Shown here piece by piece: positions 26,889-38,384 of a stretch of DNA of 64,000 nucleotides. Origin of the DNA: Chitinophagaceae bacterium. Lineage in GTDB: Bacteria; Bacteroidota; Bacteroidia; Chitinophagales; Chitinophagaceae. The notes under the pieces are model-generated. The model was not told the origin of the DNA. It made no database searches and saw nothing but the letters and a program-made list of their open reading frames with translations. The first letter of the stretch is position 1. Each line of letters starts with the position of its first letter. Where the stretch lies: positions 1 through 64,000 of the forward strand of contig JADJYK010000025.1 in assembly GCA_016719815.1 (NCBI GenBank), read 5' to 3'. The translations under genes and the position numbers were made by a program.

Positions 26889-29154
26889 TTATTTTAAAAT
26901 ATTAGCCACTACGCCGATGCCTTCGTTAAAAACCAGTGCTGCATCAAACTGCAAGGGTATTAAAACAGTGCCCCATGCATTGATAAATCCCCATTTATTA
27001 TTAATACAAACCGCTGCAAACCCTCGTTAAAGGGCATGGCATCATCGTAGAGAAAAGGAACGACCATTTTTCCCTGGCGGTTGATAAACCCTTTCTTATG
27101 ATTTCCGTCTTCGACCATGGCAAGGTCGCCCATAAAGTCAGTTCTGAAAGTGGCGGTAAACAGTTCATTCCCTTTCGAATCTATCAAAAAAGTTTCATCG
27201 TCTGTATCTGTAACTATTGCAGTGCCATTATTAAATGATGATGCCGACTTATACCTTGCCGGAATAAGCAGTTTACCCGTTTTGTCAATATATCCGTAAA
27301 GGCCATCTTTTTTTACCAGCGCAAGTCCCCCCGAGAAGGAGCCTGCTTCTTCAAACTGGAATGAAACAACCGTGTTTTCCTGCATATCAATATATCCGAA
27401 CAGGCCATTTTTCTGAACCGCAGCAAGACCTTCATTAAAATCAAAGGCATCATCATAACTACAGGGAATTACCTGGTCACCTTTTTTGGAAACAAAACCA
27501 AACTGGTTGCCCATTCTCACAATAGCCAGTTCATCTTTAAATGTATAAGCATTATCGTAGCGGCAGGGAATAAGCATATCACCCGTTTTGGTAAAGTAAC
27601 CATATTTGCCATTCATTCTTACCACAGCAATACCCTTGCTGAAATTATATGCATAATCAAACCGGCAGGATGTAAGTGTGTCATCATCCTGGTAAATGAA
27701 ACCCCATTTATTATTAAATCTGACTGTGGCCACCCCCTCGCTAAAAGAACCAACACTGTCGTATTTGCAGGGGATTGCCAATGCTCCTGTCTTGTTCATA
27801 AAGCCCCATTTACCTTCCGACATAACCGGTGTCATTCCGTTAAAAAAGAGTGTTGTAATCACACCTGGTTTTCCCTTTATGATACGCTCACCTTTTGTAT
27901 TGATGTAGTCAATGGAGAAGTTTTTTTGCTGAAACTCATTCCCTGTCTCACCACTATTTTCATTTGTATCTTTTTCTGCTCTCAGAAATTCTCCTTTTTT
28001 GTTAATGTAATAAGCGTCGCCGCTTTTTACCAGTGCCTCTCCCTCATAAAAACTGTGTGCTTCTTCAAACCGGCAGGAAATAATGAGCTTTCCGTTAATA
28101 TCACAGTAACCCCATTTATCAATCATTTTCACGGCAATCATACTGTCGCTGATTTCACCCACTTCGTCGTACATGCAGGGAATAATCTCATTTCCTTTTT
28201 TATCTATCATGCCCACTTTTTCTTTACCCCTTGAAATAACAGCCCGGCCGTTTCTGAAGGAGTATGCCCATTCAATAGCCTCTGTTTTACTTGCGGGGAT
28301 AATTACTGTACGGTCTTCTTTGTTTATGTAAGCGAAGGTGGAAAAACCGCCTTCCCACTGTCCTTTAACCGCAGCCAGTCCTTCACTGAAATCTTCTGCA
28401 TCATCATATAATGCAGTAATTACTTCATCGCCTTGTTTGTTTACATATCCGTAGTAACCATAGTTCATTACAGCGGCCATCCCTTCTGAAAATTGACGGG
28501 CATATTCATAGGTGGGCTTAATCAACATTACACCTTCCGGATTGATAAAGCCCCACTTATCTCCGATTTTAACCCAGGCCCTTTCTTCAACAAAGTTTTG
28601 TACACCATCAAAACGGGGGCACTTAATTGTTTTCCGTTGATATTATACAAGCCGTATTTTTCATTTTTCATTACCCATAGAAGATTGTTGCCGGCAGATG
28701 ACACCTCATCAAATTCACAGGGTATTATTTCTTTGCATGCTTTATTGATATATCCCGTTTTTTTGTTTCTCTGAACAAGGCAAATACCATTGTTAAACTC
28801 ACCACTGGTTGAATCATACCGGCAAGGCACCATTTCTTTTCCATAACGGTTTACAAAGCCCCATTTACCCTGCAATTGTACAGCCGCCAGTCCTTCCGTA
28901 AAATAACTAACAGAATCATACTTTACTGCCACAAGTGTATCACCTGTAAGGGCATTAACAAACCCCTTTTTCGAATTGACTTCGACTGGTACCAGGTAGT
29001 ACTCGTAAAAATCATTTGCTTTAACAGGGGACTTGTTTAAACGGAATGTCTCTGCCTGTATTTCCATGCTTCCCGTTCCAGGTTGTGCATATAGGCAAAG
29101 AGGCATTAAGAAAAGCGAAATGGCTGTTACGGATTTTATTAAGCTGCAATTCAT
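26889..29154 (-). pseudogene. Exported WG-repeat protein, frameshifted
   Basis: About 755 residues when rejoined. Signal peptide (AISLFLMPLCLYA-Q), then about 15 tandem WG repeats of roughly 45 residues, each of the form G-Y/F-I-N/D-K-x-G-x-x-V/I-P-x-x-Y/F-D-x-A-x-x-F-x-x-G-x-A-x-V. The first frame (29154-28528) passes into the second (28528 down to 26960) near 28620, and a last shift near 27020 leads to the true end (VVANILK, TAA 26891-26889). WG repeats are thought to bind peptides or form extended scaffolds. Starts 3 bases after the upstream gene. Confidence 0.8.
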
Positions 29155-29157
29155 CTT

Positions 29158-30485
29158 TTACCAGTTTCTGTAATTAAAAAGTAATGGAGGCGGCGGGGTT
29201 GACAGTTTTGTTTTGCCGGTGCACTCTTCGAGGCAATTGGCAGAGTTTCTCTTTATGCATTTCTCCAGGCAGTCAATTTCTTTCATTCGCTGTTCCATCC
29301 CGGCCGAATAGAGTGCCACCTTCTGCGCCATCTCTTCGTTGCTGATATTCAGCTTCCGTATATGATACCAGCTAAATGCCGTAGATTCAAAACTGGCAAT
29401 AACCGTTCCTATCATTTTTGCCTGTTCAAAATACTCGCCAGGCATATTTGAATAGCCAAAAGGTTTCTCCACTTCTTTTATAAGGGTTTCGTATGATGAA
29501 ATATGCGCTGTTTCAAACATGCCATTGATAAGCATAAGAATTCTCAATGTTGTTCCGGCCTCCTGCTTATCCTTTGCCAGCATTTCCCCGATATCAAAAC
29601 CCATTGACAGGCGGTCGGCCACATCCTGAAACTGGTCTACCCTTACATCTATTTTCTTCAATTCTTTTGCAAACCATTTTTGAATTTCGGGATTTGATGA
29701 ATTGCTAAGGTTACCTGTTCTTTTACAAAGGTCCTTTATGTAGCTGCGTTTTAATACACCCTGCAAAAGATTATACTTGATAAACATGCTGCCGAGGTAG
29801 CTGATGCTTTCGTCAATTAATTTTTTGTTCATTTCGTCCAGTTCGGTTGCCCACTTGTCCAACTCTCCACTGTTATTGGCTAATGCTTTTGATAAATTTT
29901 TTAAATGCCCCTGAGCATACTTAATATCTTTTTTAAAAGCCAGAACTGTTTCTTTTGCCTCTTTTATTTTTTCTTTGATAATCTCCTGCTCCTTGCGTTC
30001 TTTTTCAATCCGCAGTTGCTCCAGCCGCTGCCGTTCCTCTTCTGCTTTTCGCCGTTCTTCTTCCTCCCGTTTTAGCCTGTCCTGGTATTCTTTGTTTTGT
30101 TGTCTTTCCCTGGCGAGGGCGGCTTCTGCTTCCCGGAGTTTGTCTTTGTAGGACTGGTTGTACGGGTCTTTGCGAACTGCTTTGTTCAATTGGCGGACTG
30201 CATCATCCCAGTCGCGGCTGCCAAAAGCTTTCAGTGCTTTTTGGTAATGGTCAACAGCCTCGGACTGCTTTTGTTCGTATGTTTTTACAAAAGATTTTTG
30301 TATGTGTAGTTGCTGCTGCCCGAAGGCGCAGAAGGGGCCGGCACAGAATATGAATTGATGCTTCTGCCAGCCCAGGATTCGAGCTGACGGAGAGCCGTTT
30401 GCCCTGTTGCGGCGTAGCTGCACAATGAAACAGCCGCAACCATTAAAATGGCAGTTCTCTCATTTTTACGAAATCTATTGAGCAT
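29158..30485 (-). CDS. Exported coiled-coil/TPR-like protein (signal region frameshifted)
   Basis: About 440 residues from ATG 30485 (MLNRFRKNERTAILMVAAVSLCSYA). A one-base shift near 30290 joins this to the main frame. A TPR-like unit at residues about 70-115 (AVDHYQKALKAFGSRDWDDAVRQLNKAVRKDP) is followed by a highly charged E/R/K coiled coil (about 115-200) and a helical C-terminal domain with three Cys-containing segments (MKEIDCLEKCIKRNSANCLEEC). Function unknown. Second gene of a minus-strand unit with the WG protein. Confidence 0.7.
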
Positions 30486-30494
30486 ACAAACAAT

Positions 30495-30716
30495 TTATAT
30501 ACTGCGCTTTGCAGATTTTTTGTTTCCGTAGTCAATTTCTTTTCTGCCCCAGAAAACAAATAATCCAATGCCAATAATATTTAAAACAAGAATGATGAAA
30601 AACCAGCACAGTTTTGTGGTATTATCATAAAACCTGCTATTGGCAATTGTAACCAGGGCTATAGACCATAACAGGATGATAAAAAGAAGCAGTATATAAA
30701 AAGTATCTGCAGCCAT
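30495..30716 (-). CDS. Small two-helix membrane protein (PLDc_N-like)
   Basis: 73 residues from ATG 30716 (MAADTFYILLLFI); the frame from 30737 adds seven residues. Two helices (about 5-25 and 40-60) separated by RFYDNTTKLCW. FIILVLNIIGIGLFVFWGRKE is typical of the phospholipase-D N-terminal membrane domain found alone in many small proteins. First gene of the unit with the coiled-coil and WG genes (9-base gap). Confidence 0.6.
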   Translation of the reverse strand: MAADTFYILLLFIILLWSIALVTIANSRFYDNTTKLCWFFIILVLNIIGIGLFVFWGRKEIDYGNKKSAKRSI

Positions 30717-30870
30717 ATTTAATTGCAGTAAGTACATAACACACTTTTACAATTTGTAAGTTACCCTGTTGTTCAATCCGGCAACAATGAGTAAAAGCAT
30801 CATAAACAATGATATAAATCATACCTGCCCGCCTCAAGGCTGTGTACTTTGACTGTCATAATATCAAATT

Positions 30871-32346
30871 ATGAAACTATTTGTCCTTGCCGTAAGCGTT
30901 CTGCTGTACGGCTCTTTGGCGTATACACAACAATATATTATCCGATACGACCTTGCAGGAGAGCATATCGATTATCTAAAGGTTAAAAAACCTGGCGATA
31001 CTGCATCAGCATCAGTTATTCATATCGCCAGGTCGAACCGGGTTAACCTGCAATTAGTAAATACCGCAAACAGCTACCGCAGAGAAATCCGTTATATTGA
31101 AAAAACTGAAACAGCAGAGTCAATAATTATTCCCGGTTTTGGCAGCACTCCGCTAAAGACTCTGGTTGGCGGTGGTCTGCCTTCTGTTGATTTCAAGAAC
31201 CTGGGGATTGGAGACATTTTTAAAAAGGCCGGTGGAGATATTAAGCGCATGGAAATCGGAGAGGAAAGCCAGGAACAAAAAAAATTGAAAGAGCAATTTA
31301 CCAACCAGTATAATTCATTTACAACAGCCTATGCCAAATGGGAAAACTCATTGCAACAGGAGCAATATTGCAAAACATTGTGGAAAGAACTGGCAACATT
31401 ACGCTACAGTATGCAATTACCGGCTGAAGATGTAAAACTGAATGCCCGGAAAAAAACCAATGCAGTTTTTCCCGAAGTTGGCGATAATCCCAACCTGATT
31501 ATTGCCAATAACTCCACCAGCTCTCCCACGGCAATGGCTACGCTGGTTGCGAAGGCTTTTGCAGAACTGCAGAAAACCTATGCTTCTTTCCGGGAGTATG
31601 AAGTGCAGTCGGCAGCAGCAGATAAGTTACTGCAGGATGTTTCGAAAAAAAACGAACTGGTTAACAACTATCCTGCCACTAAAGCCAGTGGTCAAAGCGA
31701 TGAAGTGGTGAACCGCATCGCTGATTTATACGGGCAAATTCTGAATGATAACTATTCGCAGGTAGCACCGCTGACCATCAACTCAAAAACCGTAATGGCT
31801 GAAATACGATTTATTCCCGTAATCGATCCGGAAACAGAGGCTATAACAAATATTAAAGCAATAGACACTATAAAAAGACTGATACCTGTTTTGAAGAAAG
31901 AGCCCATCCGCTTCCGCAACACATTCGGATTCAGTTTTGTTTCGTTTGCCGAGAACAGGTGGAATTATTATGTAAAAGCCGACAGTACCGTTGACCGGGA
32001 GGAGGCTGACCAGTTTCAGCCAGTGGTTGTTACATACCTGCATTTTTATGCACCCAAGGATAAAGGTTTTCGCTGGGGTGGCAGCCTTGGTGCCGGCGTG
32101 CCTATTGGTGGCGATAACAGCAAGCTGAACATTATGCTGGGACTGAGTACTTTTTTAGGAAAAAATGACCCGGTGTGTATTACACTTGGTGCCACTGGCG
32201 GACAGGTAAAAAAACTTTCAGGACTCCGTCTTGGAGATAAAATAACGTTCACTGAACTTACAGACAAGCATTACCGTTCTGTTTACCGGGTTGGATATTT
32301 TTTATCAGTCACTTTCAATCCAGGAAGCCTGTACACAAATAATTAA
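30871..32346 (+). CDS. Exported protein of unknown function
   Basis: 491 residues. Signal peptide (MKLFVLAVSVLLYGSLAYT-QQ), a beta-rich first part, a helical middle (about 130-310, including LKEQFTNQYNSFTTAYAKWENSL), and a C-terminal part that reads like a barrel or barrel-like end (GGSLGAGVPIGGDNSKLNIMLG, YRVGYFLSVTFNPGS). Divergent from the WG unit and followed 11 bases later by a lipoprotein gene. No family is recognised. Confidence 0.65.
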   Translation: MKLFVLAVSVLLYGSLAYTQQYIIRYDLAGEHIDYLKVKKPGDTASASVIHIARSNRVNLQLVNTANSYRREIRYIEKTETAESIIIPGFGSTPLKTLVGGGLPSVDFKNLGIGDIFKKAGGDIKRMEIGEESQEQKKLKEQFTNQYNSFTTAYAKWENSLQQEQYCKTLWKELATLRYSMQLPAEDVKLNARKKTNAVFPEVGDNPNLIIANNSTSSPTAMATLVAKAFAELQKTYASFREYEVQSAAADKLLQDVSKKNELVNNYPATKASGQSDEVVNRIADLYGQILNDNYSQVAPLTINSKTVMAEIRFIPVIDPETEAITNIKAIDTIKRLIPVLKKEPIRFRNTFGFSFVSFAENRWNYYVKADSTVDREEADQFQPVVVTYLHFYAPKDKGFRWGGSLGAGVPIGGDNSKLNIMLGLSTFLGKNDPVCITLGATGGQVKKLSGLRLGDKITFTELTDKHYRSVYRVGYFLSVTFNPGSLYTNN

Positions 32347-32357
32347 ACGTTTGAAAA

Positions 32358-32855
32358 ATGAAATACATCTGCACAGTTTTCGCAACAGGATTTTTACTCA
32401 TTGCCTGTAACAATAAACAGCCACAGCAAAACGGCAATGATGCAACAGCCGGAAAAGAAACAGCACTCAACAGTTCATGGAATGTCAAAGGATGCGCAGA
32501 AGCGAGGAAGGAAAACACAAAGTCGGCAATTAAAGATGAATATCCCGACCTGCCGGAATTCAGTGGTGAAAGTTCCATCAAGGCTGCCGGCGATTCTATT
32601 GTTTATACCCGGTTTGCAAGGCATGGCTGCTGCAGGCATGCCAAACTAAGCACTTCACAAAGTGGCAATGTAATCACTGTTACCGAATACTGGTGGGGGC
32701 AAATCTGTAAGTGTATGTGCAGTTCAACGCTTTCGGCAACTGTCCGCAATCTCCCCAAAGGTGAATACATGGTGTATGGCGTTGAAACCGGTACCGACCC
32801 GATAACCGATAAGCTAACAGACGGGAAAGACACTGTAATGCAGCAAAAGTGGTGA
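32358..32855 (+). CDS. Lipoprotein of unknown function
   Basis: 165 residues with lipoprotein signal VFATGFLLIAC-NN. The mature part has seven Cys, including RHGCCRHAKL and GQICKCMCSS, so metal binding or disulfides are likely. Probably co-transcribed with the preceding gene. Not recognised. Confidence 0.6.
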   Translation: MKYICTVFATGFLLIACNNKQPQQNGNDATAGKETALNSSWNVKGCAEARKENTKSAIKDEYPDLPEFSGESSIKAAGDSIVYTRFARHGCCRHAKLSTSQSGNVITVTEYWWGQICKCMCSSTLSATVRNLPKGEYMVYGVETGTDPITDKLTDGKDTVMQQKW

Positions 32856-32963
32856 TTCAATAAAACTTATTCACAACAGGCTTGCTTTTTCGGGCTCTCG
32901 TTCATTCCTTGTAATTTGCGCACATGCAGCCCCTTCGTTAAACCCGGGGTGTGACATAAGGAT

Positions 32964-35332
32964 ATGATGGACTATTTACAAGGATTGAACGACAGGCAGC
33001 GGGAGGCTGTAATGCATAGTGAAGGAGCGTTGATGATTGTTGCCGGTGCCGGTAGTGGTAAAACCAAGGTTCTGACCACAAGAGTGGCTCATCTTATGGC
33101 TAATGGCGTTGATGCGTTTAACATTCTGGCCCTTACTTTCACAAATAAGGCCGCCAAAGAAATGAAAGAACGGGTGGAGAAAATTTTAGGTACTGGCGAA
33201 GCCAGGAATTTATACATTGGAACATTTCACTCTGTTTTTGCAAGAATTCTCCGGTTTGAGGCAGATAAAATCGGCTATCCCCGCAGCTTTACTATATACG
33301 ACACGGATGATGCGAAAAGTGTACTGAAGACAGTAATCAACGAATTGGATTTGGATGACAAACACTATAAACCTAACATAGTTTATAACCGCATTTCATC
33401 GGCAAAAAATGCGCTGGTGGGGCCGGCAGAATACCGGAACGATTATGCCATACAGCAGGAAGATATGCGGGCCAACCGGCCTGCCATCGGGCAGATATAC
33501 GATGCTTATGTAAAGCGGTGTTTTAAAAACGGGGCAATGGATTTTGACGATCTGCTGCTGAAGTTTTTTGAGCTGCTAAAAAATGTTCCTGAGGCTTTGG
33601 CCAAATACCAGCGCAAGTTTAAGTACATTTTGATTGATGAGTACCAGGACACCAACCCGGCGCAATATGAAATCATTAAACTGCTGGGAGCAATGTATGA
33701 GAATGTATGTGTGGTGGGAGATGATGCGCAGAGTATTTATTCCTTCCGCGGTGCTACTATTCAAAATATTTTGCAGTTTCAAAAAGATTATGATGATGTA
33801 AGGATTGTGAAGCTGGAACAAAATTACCGCAGCACCAAGAGCATACTGCATGTAGCCAACGAGGTAATAAAAAATAACAAAGGCCAGATAGAAAAAGTGC
33901 TGTTTACCGATAATGGGGAAGGGGAAAAAATTAAGCTGGTGCGGACAATGACAGATAACGACGAGGGAAAGTTTGTGGCCGACAGTATACAGGAGCAAAA
34001 ACTCCGGAATCATTACAGCAACAAAGATTTTGCCATACTATATCGTACCAATGCACAAAGCCGGGCTTTTGAAGAATCGCTTCGCCGGATGGGCATTGCT
34101 TACACCATCTACGGCGGTATTAGTTTCTACCAGCGAAAAGAAATTAAAGACCTGGTAGCTTACCTGCGCATGATTGTAAATCCAAGAGACGAAGAGGCGC
34201 TGAAGCGCATCATCAATTATCCTGCAAGGGGCATCGGAAAAACAACTATAGACAAACTGGTGCTGGAAGCGAATGAGAAAAATATTTCTATGTGGGATGC
34301 ACTTTGCAGAGCCGGAGAATTGGGTTTCCGCACAGGCACCAAAGACCTGCTGGAAGAATTTGTCATAATGATAAAAAGTTTTTCCAGTATGCTGGAAAAG
34401 CAGAATGCGTATGAAGTAGCTTTTCATGTTGGAAAACAAACCAATCTTGTAAGAGAACTTTTTAATGACAAAAGTTCTGAAGGGGTGACCCGCTATGAAA
34501 ACATTCAGGAATTATTGAACTCTATAAAAGAGTGGACAGAAAGCCCGGATACTGCAGAGGGAGAACTGGTAGACAAATCGCTGGCAGCATATCTTCAACA
34601 AATAACCCTGCTTACTGATGCAGATGAAAAAGATCCTGATGCTGATACTGTAAAGCTTATGACGATACACGCCGCCAAAGGACTTGAGTTCAGTTGCGTA
34701 TTTGCCGCCGGCCTGGAAGAAATGCTTTTCCCCAACGCAATGGCTATAAATACAAGAGAAGAGCTTGAAGAAGAAAGGAGATTGTTTTATGTGGTAGTTA
34801 CAAGAGCCAAACAGCGCCTCTGGGTTACTTATGCCAATACCCGTTACCGGTTTGGCCAGTTGGTGCAAAATGACCCCAGCCGGTTTATTGAAGAAATACC
34901 TGAACAATATCTTGACAGAAGTTTTGCCGGCAGCTCTTCAAAAAACCATGCAGGAAGCAAATGGGGCAGCAGTGGCAGTTTTAACCGGATGAAAGGATGG
35001 GGCAATACTGATGACGGAGAGTCCGGATCAGCAAAAAAGCAATCAGGCGCATACTTTAATGAGAAAAAGAACCCGTAAATCAAAGACCGGAGTACCTGCC
35101 TCCAAAAGGGTTGCCGGCAAAAGTAAAAGAGCATGTGCCTACAGCCGATTTTGTAGCCAGCGACACTTCCAATCTGCAGGTGGGACAAAAAGTCGAACAC
35201 CAAAAATTTGGTTTTGGTGAAGTGCTGAAGATGGAAGGTGCCATACATAATCCAATAGCCACAGTTAAGTTTGAACTGAATGGAGAGAAAAAGATTATGC
35301 TCAACTATGCCAAGCTGCGGATTGTAGAATAA
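32964..35332 (+). CDS. UvrD/PcrA-type DNA helicase (frameshifted near the C-terminus)
   Basis: SF1A 3'-5' helicase for repair and replication restart. Q motif GLNDRQREAV, Walker A GAGSGKT (residues about 29-35), motif Ia TFTNKAAKEMKER, motif II LIDEYQDTNPAQYE, motif III VGDDAQSIYSFRGA, motif IV QNYRST, motif V TIHAAKGLEF, motif VI VVTRAKQRL. The ORF stops at 35078. A one-base shift continues to 35332, giving the PcrA-type C-terminal segment KVEHQKFGFGEVLKMEG. Total about 789 residues, normal for PcrA. Confidence 0.94.
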
Positions 35333-35366
35333 GCTATCATTAACAAACAGAAATCGGCATCAACGT

Positions 35367-35374
35367 TATTTTTG
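35367..35374 (+). promoter_or_regulatory. -7 element for the GH25 gene
   Basis: TATTTTTG, 25 bases upstream of the ATG at 35400. Confidence 0.5.
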
Positions 35375-35399
35375 TTTTCAAATTTATTGTTCCGGAAAA

Positions 35400-36172
35400 A
35401 TGCTCTCATCCCGCCAAAAAAAAAGAATAAGAAGAATTTTAATACTGTTTATCGCCATCGTGTTTTTAATAACGGGCGGCTGGATGGTTAATAAATGGAT
35501 GCAATACCGCAAAGCGAAATTTACCCGCTATCCGGAGTTTGGCATCAATATTCCAACCGGCTATGAAGTGCACGGCATTGATGTATCCAAATATCAGCAT
35601 ACCATTGCCTGGGAAGAAGTAAGGGCCATGAAGGTGAAAGAAGTTGAAATGAGTTTTGCTTTTGTTAAAGCCACCGAGGGAATAGGCAATACCGACCCAC
35701 AGTTTAACCGCAACTGGAAAAAACAAAAGATGCCGGAGTGCGGCGGGGTGCCTATCATTTCTTTATTGCATCAAAAGACGGTCGGTTGCAGGCAGAAAAT
35801 TTTATTGACAAAGTAGAACTGGAAAAAGGAGATCTGCCGCCTGTATTGGATGTTGAACAATTGAATGGCACTTCAACTGCTAACCTGAAGAAAGAAGTAC
35901 AGGAATGGCTTGACATTGTGGAAGAACATTATGGGGTGAGGCCCATTATTTATACCAATGTGGATTTTTACAACCGCAATCTTGGTTCCGATTTTGATAA
36001 GTACCCTCTTTGGGCTGCCCACTACTACCAGCCGGAAGAGCCCCGCATCAGCCGCGACTGGACCTTTTGGCAGCACAGTGATGAGGGAAGGGTAAATGGT
36101 ATTACATCTCCTGTTGATTTTAATGTTTTTAATGGCAATAGCATTGATTTTCAGAAATTGCTCATTAAATAG
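35400..36172 (+). pseudogene. Membrane-anchored GH25 muramidase, frameshifted
   Basis: Lysozyme-type glycoside hydrolase family 25, cutting the MurNAc-GlcNAc bond. A basic N-terminus and one helix (about 13-32) anchor it. The domain begins HGIDVSKYQ with the first catalytic-pocket Asp, then SFAFVKATEG. A one-base shift near 35740 leads to RRGAYHFF, PPVLDVEQLNG (catalytic Glu), IIYTN, WAAHY and WQHSDEGRVNGI, ending at 36172. Total about 257 residues. Confidence 0.88.
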
Positions 36173-36201
36173 GATATTGCAGATGACAATTAAACAAAAT
36201 C

Positions 36202-36432
36202 ATGGAGCAGGGCTGGGATCCGCAGATAAAAAATTTCTTCAAAAAAATACTCAACTCCATTTCTTTTGGTTTGATGTGGATGATCGGCTGTGCTGTTGCC
36301 GGTATCTGGTTTGAGCTGGGCTACACAGGCGGCACAAGACCTGTGATTCTTGTTGCCGGCTTTTATGTGGCTGCCCTGATCACCCTGATTCTTTTGCTCC
36401 GGTATCTTATCAGAACCTGGAGAAACGGATAA
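36202..36432 (+). CDS. Small two-helix membrane protein, unknown function
   Basis: 76 residues, two helices (about 20-40 and 47-68) between a polar N-terminus (MEQGWDPQIKNFFKK) and a basic end (RTWRNG). Begins 30 bases after the muramidase gene. No family assigned. Confidence 0.6.
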   Translation: MEQGWDPQIKNFFKKILNSISFGLMWMIGCAVAGIWFELGYTGGTRPVILVAGFYVAALITLILLLRYLIRTWRNG

Positions 36433-36512
36433 AATTTTTTAAAATACCCAATACTACTGATAGTGATTTCAGGTAAAAAAAGTACTTTGGGCTTTGGGGT
36501 AATAAAGCAGGC

Positions 36513-36911
36513 ATGAAGCAACTCAGCAGATTTTATGTTATTTACGGTGCGCTGGTTATCTGGACGATTAAGTTCCTGGTACGGCCCATGCAGTTGTTTG
36601 ACTGGCCGGTTGATTTTATGCTGGGGATAGCTCCCAATTTATTGGGCTCATTTCTCATTCCGTTTGGTGCCTGCTGGTTTTTTGGTGGCAGAAACTATTT
36701 GCTGGCGAGAGTGTTCAGGCTGGAATCAGATACTGATCTCCGGTTAGTATGCCTGCTAGGCTTTGGTATGCTGGTGATTAATGAGTACCTGCAACTAATA
36801 CCGGTGTTTGGCCGCACATTCGATTACTTCGATATCTTCTTCTCTTTTGCCGGGCTCAGTCTTTCTTATTTTGTTTATGGACGACTAATGCGGAAAGTAC
36901 AGTTGGTGTAG
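36513..36911 (+). CDS. Membrane protein of unknown function
   Basis: 132 residues with four hydrophobic segments, possibly VanZ-like in layout: charged residues sit between helices (RPMQLFDWPVDF, RLESDTDLR), and there is a conserved-looking NEYLQLIPVFGRTFDYFDIFFSF-type stretch near residues 88-110. Function unknown. Confidence 0.6.
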   Translation: MKQLSRFYVIYGALVIWTIKFLVRPMQLFDWPVDFMLGIAPNLLGSFLIPFGACWFFGGRNYLLARVFRLESDTDLRLVCLLGFGMLVINEYLQLIPVFGRTFDYFDIFFSFAGLSLSYFVYGRLMRKVQLV

Positions 36912-36937
36912 ATTTCGCTGTTAAAAAAATAAATACC

Positions 36938-37840
36938 TTAATTCTTCGTATCCAATATTACCGGTGTATTACCCTTTCCCATTACAATAACTTTTGAATT
37001 AGGAGACTTTGCCAGTTCCAGGTAAGCCTTTATTTGCTCATATTGTAATTGTTGATCTGTCAGTCCTGTATTAATTATCCGCTGGTAGTCGGCGATACCT
37101 TGCGCTTCCACCCTTTTTCGTTCGGCTTCCTGTTTTTCTTTCAACAGTACAAACTGCATTTTCTGGGCATCCTGTTCGGCGTTAATTTTTTGCTCAATGG
37201 TGACTTTTACCGATTGCGGCAACGTAATATTTCTTACCAGGAGTTGTTCCAGTATCAACCCTCTTTTTTTAAAGTCGTCTTCTATGCTCTTGAAAATCCG
37301 TTGCTGAAATTCGTCCCGCTTGGTAGAGTAAAGCGCCACAGCTTCATAATAAACTGAATTATCACGGATTTTCGTCCGGGTTAATGGCCGCACAATCTTA
37401 TCAGTATAGTCTTCGCCTGTTTCCCTAACCAGTTTCGGCGCTTCGGATGGCAGCAGCTTATACAGCACTGTAAGGTCAATTGTAACTTCAAGCCCATCGG
37501 CAGTAAGTACACGAATGGCATCATCACCCGCTTTTTCTCCTTCATCGTGAATGCCACTCATTGTATAATTCTGGGTTTTAATATCCAGCCTTCTTATTTC
37601 AAGAAGCGGATTAACGAAATGAAGCCCACTGGCAAGAACATCATTTTGCACTTTCCCGAAAAGTGTTTTAACCCCTATTTGTCCCGGGTTTATTTGTACA
37701 ATGCACTTTGAAAGGATGCCCGCTATGACTAGCAAAATGGCAAAAGAACGGATAGTTTTTACAAATCTGACAAACTCAATATGTCTTTTTAATGCATAGC
37801 TTGCTATAAATGCTACTACGCCAAGTACTACTAATATCAT
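36938..37840 (-). CDS. Prohibitin/band 7 (SPFH) family protein
   Basis: 300 residues. Two N-terminal hydrophobic segments (about 1-17 and 28-48), then an SPFH domain starting VQINPGQIGVKTLFGKV. A long coiled coil (KEKQEAERKRVEAQGIADYQRII) leads into GLTDQQLQYEQIKAYLELAKSPNSKVIVMG, the usual prohibitin-like end. Forms ring-shaped membrane scaffolds that often modulate FtsH-like proteases. Monocistronic. Confidence 0.92.
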   Translation of the reverse strand: MILVVLGVVAFIASYALKRHIEFVRFVKTIRSFAILLVIAGILSKCIVQINPGQIGVKTLFGKVQNDVLASGLHFVNPLLEIRRLDIKTQNYTMSGIHDEGEKAGDDAIRVLTADGLEVTIDLTVLYKLLPSEAPKLVRETGEDYTDKIVRPLTRTKIRDNSVYYEAVALYSTKRDEFQQRIFKSIEDDFKKRGLILEQLLVRNITLPQSVKVTIEQKINAEQDAQKMQFVLLKEKQEAERKRVEAQGIADYQRIINTGLTDQQLQYEQIKAYLELAKSPNSKVIVMGKGNTPVILDTKN

Positions 37841-37924
37841 ATGGAAAGATTTATATAATAATAAGTAAAGGTAGTGTGTTCTATAGCCATCAGAACAGTT
37901 TCCCTTTTAGGGCTTTCCGGATAT

Positions 37925-38311
37925 CTAATGATCACAATCATCCGCATGTGCATGGTTGTGTACCCTGCAGGAACGATAATTACGAAGGTGGGCAGTAACG
38001 ATAAGTACTACAGCCGGAATAAGCAGCCATAACTGATACTGGTGAAAAATCTGTTTCAACACCAGTAAACTAAACCCGGCAATAAAAATCAAAAAGGGAA
38101 TACTGCTGTGGTGGTGTTTTTTATACCCATGATAAAATGAGTAAGAGCCAATCAGAAAAGCAAGAACAATCATACCTGCTTCAAAAGCAACATTCTCAAT
38201 GATATTAATACCAAACAAAGGAAGGGTACTCAGAAATAAAGGAAGCATAGCGCAATGTATCGCACAGGCAAGCGAAGCCCCAATTCCTAAAGCATCCCAA
38301 TTTATCTTCAT
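37925..38311 (-). CDS. MerC-domain membrane protein
   Basis: 128 residues. Four membrane helices with the MerC signature of a Cys-x-x-His pair in the first (SLACAIHCAMLPL). The C-terminal tail is His/Cys-rich (CRVHNHAHADDCDH). MerC was named for mercury uptake, but Bacteroidota copies next to Fur and SCO genes more likely handle another metal such as copper or zinc. Divergent from the SCO-Fur pair. Confidence 0.85.
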   Translation of the reverse strand: MKINWDALGIGASLACAIHCAMLPLFLSTLPLFGINIIENVAFEAGMIVLAFLIGSYSFYHGYKKHHHSSIPFLIFIAGFSLLVLKQIFHQYQLWLLIPAVVLIVTAHLRNYRSCRVHNHAHADDCDH

Positions 38312-38384
38312 ATAGTTCTAAAAGGGGTCAAAGTTAGTAAAAAGCAACCTTGTTGCAAAATTTTTAAAAGCTGCCCTCACTGCG

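Noticed and set aside
26889..29154. WG repeats as a defence or toxin system
   Set aside because: WG repeats can occur beside conflict genes, but here no effector, nuclease or immunity domain accompanies them; an envelope role fits the signal peptides better.
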